Virus record (IMG/VR): IMGVR_UViG_3300005935_000023
Location: 1 to 49,729 of that record
DNA: 49,729 nucleotides
Strand: one strand, 5' to 3'
DNA from: a virus
The notes under the pieces were generated by a model that was given only the letters and a program-made list of their open reading frames with translations, was not told the origin of the DNA and made no database searches. Numbering within the stretch: the stretch's first letter is position 1; the number at the start of each line of letters is the position of its first letter. Both the position numbers and the translations under genes were made by a program. Of the stretch, positions 26,801 through 33,217 are shown one piece after another.

Positions 26801-26971
26801 TTTCATTTAAAACAGTGTATTGGAGTTTTTTCACGAAGACGTGTTACAAATGAATTTATCGCCTTAAATAAAATGATAAAAGCGTGCAGCAGTGAAAAAG
26901 AACACCGACCTGCAAAACAGTTACCTAAGTTTGAAACAGATACAAATCTGTACTCAGGTGTTAAAAAATAA
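20861..26971 (+). CDS. Portal protein with three inteins
   Basis: The 2036-residue precursor holds three inteins totalling 1398 residues. The joined extein is 638 residues, normal for a portal. The extein reads MRALGINESFL, then SGDATYN, then TMEIALSVFVESL, a conserved portal segment interrupted twice within seven residues. The N-terminal part has DSVAGPAVDLISIMP, as in other portals, and the C-terminus is basic. The portal ring sits at one head vertex and threads DNA. Three splicing events are needed per subunit, and the ring has about twelve subunits, so splicing efficiency could limit head output. A GGGGG-type ribosome site precedes the start. Confidence 0.9.
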   Translation: MPFFKFDRHTQGSFGGQFRNTNPVYTKASAGSFGSNYNLNRFNTNTDDLTRDSVIEEWLPKTPQLMNKLYRTIHQYDSVAGPAVDLISIMPFSDVTLIGVDDPKILRIYEQSIEELHLTTLLPEIASEYLIIGRVIGSLLFDKTKGIWTDIIIQDPDYCEVTNIPLRGFDPKVDLRVSNEFREFLLSKDPRDAAARKDIPEELLQVLLKKDIIPLDPISTLYLPRQTYPANYLGSSIYCRILPFWALEKTLFNGTLIGAKRRQRSILHATVGETDIWEPDEEDISTIAGMFMQADEDPQGAIVATRHGVEVNEVRSGSDFWKISDEWDFLSTSKMRALGINESFLCLAGDTLITTEYGLQRIDQMKNSDEVPVQSISTKVLSKNNKEGTAIKWIYRGEAEVQETLTDNGRLFKTTKEHKVLVLDRGTGVLQWKEVVNLEVGDSLCISTQPYIRKTQLKLNLPALKPKKHATCTKELKIPQYMTPELAYLLGLLVSEGCFNSNRISFSNSRVELLDEYIRLMLDLFNLKVFKTLISKKGDVCTIKGISSVCKVDTYSISTDSIVLTSWLDYLGLHRGFVNGKYPSYFKTVPWSILQADGEAQLAYLAAYLEGDGTIPIDGKGISFISVSRTNLRMMQTLLTSHGILGRVLANYPVLSLDTKSSLNLYGKLAKYLVSKQAVIEVEKKHVNGTYGGRKFGLPLEGLRIFLRTRKQQGTGLGTWFLNDNGETIFIEKWGVLDKSERWQRLLYDSYRRGAYTGFLEALKKISIIMHANIINLLELEYFYDSVVKLQEGRKQSVYDLTMSVKDKPAFIANGAVVHNSGDATYNCLVGKKTIVYTDRGLLYLDEIMKDEKVEGDVEGPNAGKAIDVDLTVASRYKAEKAAKWMYSGYTDTVRTVTKSGHETESTYEHPFLVFNEDNYEVNWKLAADVQKGDLLCLATKKSVTRKDRLELNLSESHFSRKEIKKPKYMTPELAYILGCLISEGTLTDSSFCFYNSDQAFIDKYTKCVKEVFNLDYSARHNGPPAGAEVTIKGNLATINTDSYAIISHSTRVRKWFDELGLYTGGNKNGKSASYYKVIPWCILQADEESQFAFLAAYLEGDGSIGRYISYFSRSEKLLKQLQAILGSQGIFAYKAKYALVLSGVDSFNLWPKIKAYMVTKALSSAGYKARNKFGFSNKYLKDFIAGRRIGITSYYINDQGEKIQLQHWGNSYDKRFLYDKYDRGEYNRFLENLKEISTVEYQKLSELFNCRYRFSPVVLKEDCGKQHVYDISMEKGIEPAFIANGLVVHNCQIGESLIPTEKGLLRIDEIAEGKEGEIKDIDLTVGSRYGGEKAVKWLNNGVADTLKVTDRMGYSLCCTPKHGLLVLRENELVWIETKELIVGDIVCISTKPLVRSTPLKLNLNNLVSLGRRPRKDIRKPEYMTPELAFILSCLVSEGSITKTDVKIYNSNEDLIKRYSECVEKVFGLKTLQRINTPKGARREVRGKEIFATKNCYEVFVCSRTLVDWLCVLGLGGKGTIARDKVVPWCILQADEQCQLAFLAAYIECDDGVDSKRGTICFHSVSKMIRSQIQALLNTHGIISYNDNKITVAVHPIAAYPLWKKIESYMVTKHIDYIPKATAIQKGYGIPTKYLKEFLKGRKVKSSQKGIIFLNDTGEEVVFKNISRWFNIPNRLLYDRHKKEGYSIFLNAFKQISELEYAKLIKLFETGFYFSELVSIVDSGKQPVYDLSMKKGAEPAYNSQCFQTHNTMEIALSVFVESLRNFRDNLVSRIFYEKLFPTLAKIHGFKRRSQAELAHGIRIGGKTIDSDLIMPQISFHKQLRPEADSSYLEVLGTMEEKGIPIPLRTWAAAGGLNLDTVFEMKDEDIVNRKYTKEWKEELKNNGGDDNNEEEGAWGAVHADLKTIKNTLDVLPIWLGGKFLGIKKEVFATILKSKNPKSRLTAKFKNEPKKIEIASYVLKRMGVQNVPFDLSVTRDIAFHLKQCIGVFSRRRVTNEFIALNKMIKACSSEKEHRPAKQLPKFETDTNLYSGVKK
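21896..23320 (+). other. Portal intein 1
   Basis: It is 475 residues long, from CLAGDTLITTEYGLQRIDQM to AIANG-type end (AFIANGAVVHN) before Ser. Block B is TKEH. Two endonuclease motifs are clear: LAYLLGLLVSEG and YLAAYLEGDG. It is closely related to portal inteins 2 and 3: all share MTPELA followed by the first motif, and an ILQAD segment before the second. This points to duplication within the gene. Confidence 0.93.
23342..24733 (+). other. Portal intein 2
   Basis: It is 464 residues long, from CLVGKKTIVYTDRGLLYLDE to AFIANGLVVHN. It begins seven residues (SGDATYN) after intein 1. Block B is TYEH. Endonuclease motifs are LAYILGCLISEG and FLAAYLEGDG. The residue after its terminal Asn is the first Cys of intein 3, so its +1 nucleophile is supplied by another intein. 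Confidence 0.93.
24734..26110 (+). other. Portal intein 3, abutting intein 2
   Basis: It is 459 residues long, from CQIGESLIPTEKGLLRIDE to CFQTHN before Thr. There is no extein residue between it and intein 2. Block B is TPKH. The first endonuclease motif is LAFILSCLVSEG. The second is altered, FLAAYIECDDG in place of FLAAYLEGDG, so cutting may be weakened. The C-terminal block (AYNSQCFQTHN) also differs from inteins 1 and 2. Confidence 0.92.
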
Positions 26972-27041
26972 ACCTTTTTATGTGTTTTTCACCTATTTAT
27001 TAATGAGATGAGAAAAATTAGTTAAAAGCGAGGACATTACT

Positions 27042-27725
27042 GTGAAACTAATTACAGGAAGCGTTACAAAAGCAGTACATACTTTTGAAGCTTTTCGAGC
27101 TTCAAGTAGGAGTAATTTAGTTATAGCTTCTAATGTTTATGCAACTCAAGGTAAGACATTAGATATAAGTTGGTTAAAAGCTGCTGCTCCTACATATGAA
27201 ATTTCTTCAGATATAAAAGATTACGTAATACCTGTAGTGCCTATTGTGACATCTGACATACCTAATAGGAATTTACAGGGCTTTACTTTTAAAGAATTAT
27301 CTCGTTACGATTGGCTAAAAGGACATATGGTTTATCAGTCTTTTATTGGAAAAATGACTACAGAGGATCATGTAAATGAAGGTCCTCTTTGTGCTAAAGG
27401 TGTTATTTTTGACGCCAGTTTGCATTTTGTTCCTAAATATAATGTATGGAAAGTAGTTTTACTTTGCGGCTACGACCGAACAAAAGATCCTACTTTAGCT
27501 AATGATATTCTTAAACAAAAACGTAATGGACATTCGATGGGTGCTTTTGTAGATGAATTCAAGTGTTCAATTTGTGGTGCAAATCAGTGTGAGTGTGGTA
27601 AAGGAAACATTATTAAAGGTAAATTAGCTTACCATGAATGTTATGGTGTTAATTATATTGAAAGTAGTTCTGTTGAAGCTCCAGCAGATGTTACTGCTGA
27701 AGATAGTGAAGTGTTTGGTTTTTAA
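27042..27725 (+). CDS. Prohead protease
   Basis: This 227-residue protein starts at GTG after a GCGAGGA ribosome site. It shows the T4 gp21-type serine protease pattern: a His in DHVNEGPLCAKGVIFDASL and a Ser in RNGHSMGAFV, followed by a cysteine cluster CSICGANQCECGKG that is common in this family in large phages. It lies between portal and scaffold candidates. The enzyme would cut scaffold and head proteins during maturation, and may also remove the tags of internal proteins. Confidence 0.8.
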   Translation: MKLITGSVTKAVHTFEAFRASSRSNLVIASNVYATQGKTLDISWLKAAAPTYEISSDIKDYVIPVVPIVTSDIPNRNLQGFTFKELSRYDWLKGHMVYQSFIGKMTTEDHVNEGPLCAKGVIFDASLHFVPKYNVWKVVLLCGYDRTKDPTLANDILKQKRNGHSMGAFVDEFKCSICGANQCECGKGNIIKGKLAYHECYGVNYIESSSVEAPADVTAEDSEVFGF

Positions 27726-27790
27726 ATAAAGTAAGAAGAGTTTTTATATAAAATGCAGATTTAGTTAATCGTATTTAGGGAGAGTGGTTA

Positions 27791-29584
27791 ATGAAAAATT
27801 TAATTTTAGCACGTCAACTAAGGCGGCAAAAAATTACTGAAGCTTCAGGTAATATCGTTACTGCATATTTTGGACCTGAAGAAAAAATAACAGCAGGAAT
27901 TTCCTACGGAACTTATCAATGTTCAGATTGTGGTTTTGAACAGGTGAGTAACAAAGGTGAAATGATTCACTGTGTTAATTGTGGATCTCAGACCGATCTT
28001 GTAGCGCAAGCTTCTATGCAAGAATTAAAGACAATAAAAATAAAAGCAGGGTTTCTATGTGAAACTTGTGGTTCAAAGACATTTTCATCTGCTGGCGCAA
28101 TGAAAGATATGTTTTGTCCACAGTGTGGTTCCACACTGGAAGTCTTAAGTGGGGATGAAGAGGAAGATTATATGATAGATGAAAATATTGATTTAGAAGA
28201 AATACCTGAAGAGGAAGAAGAAATACAAATTGAAAAGATTTCAGAAGAACCTGCTATAGAAGATGAAGAAGAAGAAATATACGAAGATGAAACTGAAGAT
28301 GAAATTGATGAAGAAGAAATCGTTGAAGATGAAGATGAAGATGTAGAAATCGACGAAGAAATCGAAATTGAAGAAGAGCCTGAAGAAGAGGAAGAGGAAG
28401 AGGAAGAAATAGTCGAAGAAAGCGAAGACGATGATGATCTTGACGATGATGATCTTGACGACGATGATATTGATATTGAAGATCTTGATGAAGATTCTGA
28501 AGATGAAAATATTGAGGTCGAATTAGTTGACGAAGAAATTGACGATGCTGTTGAAGAAGAACCTGTAGTTGATGAAGTCGAGGATGATGAAATAGTCGAA
28601 GTCGAGGATGATGAAATAGTCGAAGTCGAGGATGACGAAGAAGTCGAAGAAGTCGAAGAAGTCGACGAAGGCGATGAAGAAGAAGTCGAAGGCGACGATT
28701 TAGAGGATGTAGGTATAGAAATTAAAGAAGATATAGTGGAAGAAGAAGCCTCAACTGAAGAAGAAGACATCACCAACACTGAAGATGAAGAGGAAGAAAA
28801 AGTGGAAATTGAATATGTGACACCTATAGAAGAAGCTGGTACTTTATCTGAAGATGATATTCAAATGGCTTTTTATGAAGGTACCGATCCTTCTTGGACA
28901 GTTTTAGTAAAAGGCAGTCCAGTTGCTGTTATTAGATTATCTGACCAACCGGATCAAGTAGCTAATCTTTTTTCTAAAGACGACTATGCACAGAATGTAG
29001 CGCAAGCAATGGTGCAGGTTGGTGTTAAAGAGATTTTAACCCAGGTTAAGGCTAGATATTTTGCAAATAAAGTGGATGAATCACAAATCGCAGAAAGACT
29101 TACTGAAAAAATTAAAGCTAATTTAGACATTGAGTTTAAAGGTAAAGTAGCTGGTATGCGAGATGAGTTTAAAACTTGCATGGCTACCGTATTAGCTGGT
29201 ATGAATAAGAATTTCTGGAGAGATGTTGAGAATCCTTTAAAAGGTTCGTTGTTTGCTAAGTTAGAAGATGTAGGTATTTCTAATCCAGATCAATTAATTG
29301 AAACAGCTTTTGCAGAGAGTGCTGATGCATACTTTGATGTTGTTTTAAGTAAAGCTATTGAATTTATGGATAAACCTACTGACGCTAGAGAAGAAATTGC
29401 TAAAGCTATTGGAGAATCTAATACAGTGTTAGCTCAATCTAATACTATTAAAACTCAGCAATTGATTAACAGACTGGACAACAACAACATTATAACGCAA
29501 GTTACAGGCTCAAGTGAGCTTGCCCATAAAACAAAAGATACTATTAAGAAAACACTTCGACTAGGTAAGTATTATCAAGATTAA
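27791..29584 (+). CDS. Acidic zinc-ribbon protein, probable prohead scaffold
   Basis: This 597-residue protein has two N-terminal zinc ribbons: CSDCGFEQ with CVNCGSQ (residues about 42-66), and CETCGSK with CPQCGST (about 91-115). Residues about 120-350 are nearly all Glu and Asp, and part of that DNA is a tandem repeat around 28570-28690. The last 230 residues are helical. Position between protease and capsid genes is that of the T4 gp22-type core scaffold, and an acidic core fits. The zinc ribbons are unusual for a scaffold; DNA or RNA mimicry is an alternative. Confidence 0.65.
   Translation: MKNLILARQLRRQKITEASGNIVTAYFGPEEKITAGISYGTYQCSDCGFEQVSNKGEMIHCVNCGSQTDLVAQASMQELKTIKIKAGFLCETCGSKTFSSAGAMKDMFCPQCGSTLEVLSGDEEEDYMIDENIDLEEIPEEEEEIQIEKISEEPAIEDEEEEIYEDETEDEIDEEEIVEDEDEDVEIDEEIEIEEEPEEEEEEEEEIVEESEDDDDLDDDDLDDDDIDIEDLDEDSEDENIEVELVDEEIDDAVEEEPVVDEVEDDEIVEVEDDEIVEVEDDEEVEEVEEVDEGDEEEVEGDDLEDVGIEIKEDIVEEEASTEEEDITNTEDEEEEKVEIEYVTPIEEAGTLSEDDIQMAFYEGTDPSWTVLVKGSPVAVIRLSDQPDQVANLFSKDDYAQNVAQAMVQVGVKEILTQVKARYFANKVDESQIAERLTEKIKANLDIEFKGKVAGMRDEFKTCMATVLAGMNKNFWRDVENPLKGSLFAKLEDVGISNPDQLIETAFAESADAYFDVVLSKAIEFMDKPTDAREEIAKAIGESNTVLAQSNTIKTQQLINRLDNNNIITQVTGSSELAHKTKDTIKKTLRLGKYYQD
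28570..28690 (+). repeat. Tandem GTCGAGGATGATGAAATA-type repeat in acidic gene
   Basis: The unit GTCGAGGATGATGAAATA occurs in consecutive copies, followed by runs of GAAGTC. It encodes repeated VEDDEIV. A shorter repeat, GATGATCTTGACGAT-like, lies just upstream near 28432-28470. Such repeats can change length by slippage without breaking the frame. Confidence 0.7.
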
Positions 29585-29640
29585 AAGTCGAAGAAATCAA
29601 AAATTTATTATTAACAAACATTTAATACGGAGGAAATCCA

Positions 29641-30369
29641 ATGTTAGATCTACAAAGATGTATTTTTACGCGAGTTGACGAAGCTAAGGTTGCTACGGGT
29701 TCTACTGTTAGTGCAGAAGGTCGTTGTTTAGTATCTGCTTTAGGTACAGATGGTGAAGAGTATGTGACCGAATCAGCTGGATTAGCAGCTACAGAACAAT
29801 TTGCCGGTATGAGTTACAATACTAATTTAACTGCAACTAAGTTTCCTAATGTTGAAACTGGAACTATTCCTGCTGCGGTAGCGTACACTATTCAGTTAGT
29901 CAAAACTTATATTACAACTGATGAGATTAGAATTGTTGCAAGTACAACCGGTGCGTTGACAAATGTTGGTGTCGGAGTTCCTGCAAATGGAGAATTTGGT
30001 ATCAACTATACTACAGGTTTAGTAACTTTTAATGTTGCACAAGCTTCTGAAACTGTAGTTATGTCTTATCAGTATGCTCCTACCACATTAGAAGCTACCA
30101 CAAGATGGTTTCAAGCTGGAATTAATGCAAATTCAGGTGGAGATTTTAATCAAATTGGTGTTATTAAAGCTCCTTGTATTATATATACAAGTGAGTACGA
30201 TGCATCTGTTGATTGGACTGGTATTACTATTGCTGCTCCAGCTAAAACAGGCGTAGGTGGAAGATTAGAAGCTAATGCAGGTTCTGGTGCAGTTTTGCCG
30301 TGGGCTAGAATTATTCATATTCCTGATACAGATAACGTATTTTTAGGCGTAGAGTTCTTAGCTCTCTAA
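29641..30369 (+). CDS. Probable capsid decoration protein
   Basis: This 242-residue protein is strand-rich and low in charge, with many Thr, Ala, Gly and Val residues. It ends WARIIHIPDTDNVFLGVEFL. It lies between the scaffold candidate and the capsid gene, where head decoration or minor capsid proteins are often found. A GGAGG ribosome site precedes the ATG. I see no specific family motif, so the role is inferred from composition and position. Confidence 0.55.
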   Translation: MLDLQRCIFTRVDEAKVATGSTVSAEGRCLVSALGTDGEEYVTESAGLAATEQFAGMSYNTNLTATKFPNVETGTIPAAVAYTIQLVKTYITTDEIRIVASTTGALTNVGVGVPANGEFGINYTTGLVTFNVAQASETVVMSYQYAPTTLEATTRWFQAGINANSGGDFNQIGVIKAPCIIYTSEYDASVDWTGITIAAPAKTGVGGRLEANAGSGAVLPWARIIHIPDTDNVFLGVEFLAL

Positions 30370-30399
30370 AATTCTTTCTCTTTTTAAAATTTTGATTGC

Positions 30400-30420
30400 A
30401 GGAGGGGGCTTGCGCCTCCT
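30400..30420 (+). terminator. Short GC-rich hairpin after decoration gene
   Basis: AGGAGG (30400-30405) pairs with CCTCCT (30415-30420) around a GC-rich loop, in the 74-base gap before the next gene. No T-run follows, so it is a weak terminator at best. It could also be a processing or stability hairpin. Confidence 0.35.
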
Positions 30421-30443
30421 CCTTGTAATTACCTGGAACATTT

Positions 30444-30701
30444 ATGAAATTGAAAAATGAATTAAAAGCTTTATATAAAAAAGATCCAAAGTTAGCAATA
30501 GAAGTTGCTAAAGTTCTTGGATATAATATCAAAGCTAAGGATAAAGATAAAGCTTCTATTGATGAAGTGCTTACTTATGTAAGTAGAAATGTATTTAATA
30601 TGTTAAGTAAAGCAGCGAATTCTCACGGCTATGTATTTAAAATGTCTGCTGCAGAATTTGAAAAATACCTTGGTAAATTACTAGCATCTAAATTGAGGTA
30701 G
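30444..30701 (+). CDS. Small tagged protein 5 (shared N-terminal module)
   Basis: This 85-residue protein begins MKLKNELKALYKKDPKLAIE, then VAKVLGYNIKA, with two extra residues before the usual MKNEL-type start. The remainder contains KASIDEVLTYVSRNVFNML and a lysine-rich end. It lies eight bases before another tagged gene, just upstream of the capsid gene. The ribosome site is weak (TGGAAC). Function is unknown. Confidence 0.68.
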   Translation: MKLKNELKALYKKDPKLAIEVAKVLGYNIKAKDKDKASIDEVLTYVSRNVFNMLSKAANSHGYVFKMSAAEFEKYLGKLLASKLR

Positions 30702-30708
30702 ATTAACT

Positions 30709-31017
30709 ATGAAAAATGAATTAAAAGCTTTATATAAAAAGAGTCCAAAGTTAGCTAAAGAAGTTGCTAAGGTACTGGGATATAGTATTAAAGCTAAAAC
30801 TAAAACTAAAGCGGAAGATAACTTACCAGATATTAATGCAATTAAAACCAAGATTTTAAAACCTTTGGATAAGATTTCTGATCAAATACAAGATGTTTTA
30901 ATAGCTTGGGATGATATTATGGACGAGTACGGTTATAGTCACGATATAGATGAATTTGGTAGTAAAATGCAGTCGTATTTATTTAAATTACAAAAAGCTA
31001 TTAAAAAAGAATTTTAG
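30709..31017 (+). CDS. Small tagged protein 6 (shared N-terminal module)
   Basis: This 102-residue protein begins MKNELKALYKKSPKLAKEVA, then KVLGYSIKA, followed by a lysine/threonine linker (KTKTKAED). It then has an amphipathic helical part that ends SYLFKLQKAIKKEF. It follows another tagged gene at once; the two share the first 30 codons closely at the DNA level but differ after that. It lies about 150 bases before the capsid gene. Function is unknown. Confidence 0.7.
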   Translation: MKNELKALYKKSPKLAKEVAKVLGYSIKAKTKTKAEDNLPDINAIKTKILKPLDKISDQIQDVLIAWDDIMDEYGYSHDIDEFGSKMQSYLFKLQKAIKKEF

Positions 31018-31072
31018 ATTCCAACATAAAGTAGAACATTCCTGACTTAACGTCAGTTGTTAATTAAACATC

Positions 31073-31096
31073 AGTCTTACAGTCTTACAGTCTTAC
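31073..31096 (+). repeat. Three tandem AGTCTTAC units upstream of capsid gene
   Basis: AGTCTTAC is repeated three times without spacers, in the 154-base gap before the capsid gene. A small hairpin, CTGAC-TTAAC-GTCAG, lies at about 31042-31056. No sigma70-type promoter is visible here. The repeat could be a regulator site for capsid expression or simple slippage. Confidence 0.6.
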
Positions 31097-31171
31097 AGAC
31101 TCCATAGGTTTAATTATTGTTTATTATTTTTGTTTTGGTTAAACGTGTACAGTTAGAAGGAGAATTATAAA

Positions 31172-32275
31172 ATGGGAAATCCTTATGTTAAAAATGGTAG
31201 TGGTAGTAGATTAGTTATGGCAGGTAGTAATACACCCGCTGATGTAGAACTTCGAATTCCTGGTTCTAGTGAAAGAATGGTCGGAGCTAATGGAGATTTA
31301 AACGCTAGTAATAAGAAAGATTTGATGCATCAAGTTACGAATTTAGTTGAAGCTTACACATCAGGTCGAGTATCTAAACAAAACGTATCTGAAGACTCTT
31401 TAAATGCTCGTAAGAAACTCGTTGCAGAAGCTATTTCAGATAAATCAGGCCAAGCTTGGAAGGTATTAGGCGAAGTTATTGGGGATGAAGTATGGCTTTC
31501 ATTGAAACGTGAAGGTTTTGCTCGTAAAACTTTACTTTACAAACCTTTAGGTAAAAACGAAATTGGTAGAATTAGAGTACGACAAAAAGATGTACGTGGT
31601 TTTATGGCCACTACACCTTCTGGACGTCCTCAGTCAATAATTCGTCAAAGTTGGGTTTATCCTAATGAATTTTATCTATCAGCAAGTCCGATGATTGAAA
31701 TTAAAGAGTTAGAGGCAGCTGCTGGTGATTTACTTGAAGAAAAATATGAAGATGCACTTGAACAAATTATGGTTGCTGAAGATCGTGTATGGAAAACATT
31801 AGCTGATTCTGCTGCTATCGTTTCTAATACACTTACTTATTTTAACAACCTTACACCAACGGTATTTTCAAGTTTAAGAACTCAGGTTTCTAGATGGCAC
31901 ATTCCTGTAACCCAGTGTTTGCTTGCTTTCTCACTTTGGGATGATATTATTGCTCATACTGATTTTTCTGCATGGTTTGATCCAGTATCTAAATACACTT
32001 TGATTACTGAAGGTTACCTTGGAGATATCCTTGGTGTTTCTATCCATAGTGATGCTTTCCGTGATCCATCCTTAAAAGTTTTGAGTGAAGGTGAAATATA
32101 TATGTGCGGGGCTCCACAGATGTTGGGAGCTATCACTCAAAGAGCTGAATTAACAGCAGAACCTATCGACAAATTTGACAGTGCTCAACCGTATCGTGGT
32201 TGGTATATGTATGCCTGTGAAGGTATGGCCCTCGTTAACAGTCGTGGTGTTTCTAAAGGTATTAAAAATAGCTAA
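31172..32275 (+). CDS. Major capsid protein (HK97 fold)
   Basis: This 367-residue protein follows the protease, scaffold and decoration genes and has a clear AAGGAG ribosome site. Residues about 185-220 (EKYEDALEQIMVAEDRVWKT) form the spine-like helix. The C-terminal half, with YLGDILGVSIHSDAF and EGEIYMCGAPQMLGAITQRA, is the usual axial domain of large myophage capsids. The first 60 or so residues are polar and may be removed by the prohead protease. It ends just before a strong terminator shared with the opposite-strand gene. Confidence 0.85.
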   Translation: MGNPYVKNGSGSRLVMAGSNTPADVELRIPGSSERMVGANGDLNASNKKDLMHQVTNLVEAYTSGRVSKQNVSEDSLNARKKLVAEAISDKSGQAWKVLGEVIGDEVWLSLKREGFARKTLLYKPLGKNEIGRIRVRQKDVRGFMATTPSGRPQSIIRQSWVYPNEFYLSASPMIEIKELEAAAGDLLEEKYEDALEQIMVAEDRVWKTLADSAAIVSNTLTYFNNLTPTVFSSLRTQVSRWHIPVTQCLLAFSLWDDIIAHTDFSAWFDPVSKYTLITEGYLGDILGVSIHSDAFRDPSLKVLSEGEIYMCGAPQMLGAITQRAELTAEPIDKFDSAQPYRGWYMYACEGMALVNSRGVSKGIKNS

Positions 32276-32292
32276 GCTATTTTAAGTAGTAA

Positions 32293-32322
32293 AAAAGGGA
32301 AGGCTTTTTAGTCTTCCCTTTT
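32293..32322. terminator. Bidirectional terminator between converging genes
   Basis: AAAAGGGAAG (32293-32302) and CTTCCCTTTT (32313-32322) form a ten-pair stem with A-runs on one side and T-runs on the other. It can thus end transcripts coming from the capsid gene and from the opposite-strand nuclease gene. It marks the border between virion genes and accessory genes. Confidence 0.85.
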
Positions 32323-32332
32323 CCTATCTTCT

Positions 32333-33109
32333 TTATTCACCAATTTTTAATTGATCCAGATTTACAATATACAGTTTAACTTCTTCATAATATGTATAAT
32401 ATACGCCTTTATTCACCTCCACCTTATTTTTTTCTAATATTTTTAGTGTATCTTCTATAAATTCTTCATCAGATTCATCACGATCTAAAATTTCCTCTAA
32501 GATAGCGTGCAATTCGTAGTTGGCTTTTGTTATATAGCTTTCTGCAGCACCATCCCTTATTGATATCACTAAATAATTATTCAAAGAATCTATTAAGGGT
32601 ACGATTTTCAATGGAACTACCTCTAAACAATTACGACAACTACTAATAATAAGATTATCTAAACTTTTTAATATATCTTGTGCTACTATTGAAAAATATT
32701 TTAAATCTTTTTTGAAACGGTCAATACCTAATGAACAGTAATCTGCAGGTAGTACAGCTTTCTTATCAATAAATCCATGCGGATACTGGTATTGAGAAAG
32801 ATATTTTTTGGTATCTGTGGTTAATTCCGTTTTAAAAATAAGTGGAAAAGTTGTTTTATCCACCTGTACAAAATAAGGTACATGAACTACATTTATTTTG
32901 TTAATTTTTGCAAAATCATCTAATTTGAAATCTCTTATTATTGTTTTTGTTTTTGTGTAATGGAACGGCCCATCAAATTCAATAATCAAATTCTTTTTTG
33001 GAATGAATATATCTGGAATAAATTTACCTAATTTTTTATTAAATTTGATTTCATAATTAAAAATTACACTTGTCAATTTTTTAAGTCTTTCCTCCGTTAA
33101 GTATTGCAT
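32333..33109 (-). CDS. Putative PD-(D/E)XK nuclease (DUF559/Vsr-like)
   Basis: This 258-residue protein has an N-terminal nuclease-type core: KFIPDIFIPKKNLIIEFDGP, then FHYTKTKTIIRD, and INVVHVPYFVQVD. D and the ExD pair match the PD-(D/E)XK pattern of small Vsr/DUF559-like enzymes. The remainder, with YPHGFIDKKAVLP, is unassigned. The start follows an AAGGAG ribosome site, and a sigma70-like promoter lies about 60 bases upstream. It is the first gene of the accessory side and may cut or repair host or rival DNA. Confidence 0.65.
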   Translation of the reverse strand: MQYLTEERLKKLTSVIFNYEIKFNKKLGKFIPDIFIPKKNLIIEFDGPFHYTKTKTIIRDFKLDDFAKINKINVVHVPYFVQVDKTTFPLIFKTELTTDTKKYLSQYQYPHGFIDKKAVLPADYCSLGIDRFKKDLKYFSIVAQDILKSLDNLIISSCRNCLEVVPLKIVPLIDSLNNYLVISIRDGAAESYITKANYELHAILEEILDRDESDEEFIEDTLKILEKNKVEVNKGVYYTYYEEVKLYIVNLDQLKIGE

Positions 33110-33163
33110 ATATCTCCTTATTAATATTCATAAAGCCAGATTTAAAATCTATCTATATTCTTA

Positions 33164-33192
33164 ATTATACAATGAACCGAAAGAAAATCCAA
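33164..33192 (-). promoter_or_regulatory. Sigma70-like promoter for the nuclease gene
   Basis: On the minus strand TTGGAT (33192-33187) and TATAAT (33169-33164) are separated by 17 bases. The expected start lies about 45 bases before the ribosome site of the nuclease gene. Confidence 0.7.
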
Positions 33193-33217
33193 TTTTTTAC
33201 AAGTAAATTCTTTAGAT

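Noticed and set aside
26941-27010. Terminator after portal gene
   Set aside because: Only a weak AGGTG/CACCT pairing with loose A/T matches is visible.
28168-28779. Long minus-strand frame rich in Ser, Thr and Ile
   Set aside because: It is the reverse of the Glu/Asp repeat codons in the acidic gene and has no independent start signal.
31073-31096. CRISPR-like array
   Set aside because: The units are only eight bases and adjacent, without spacers.
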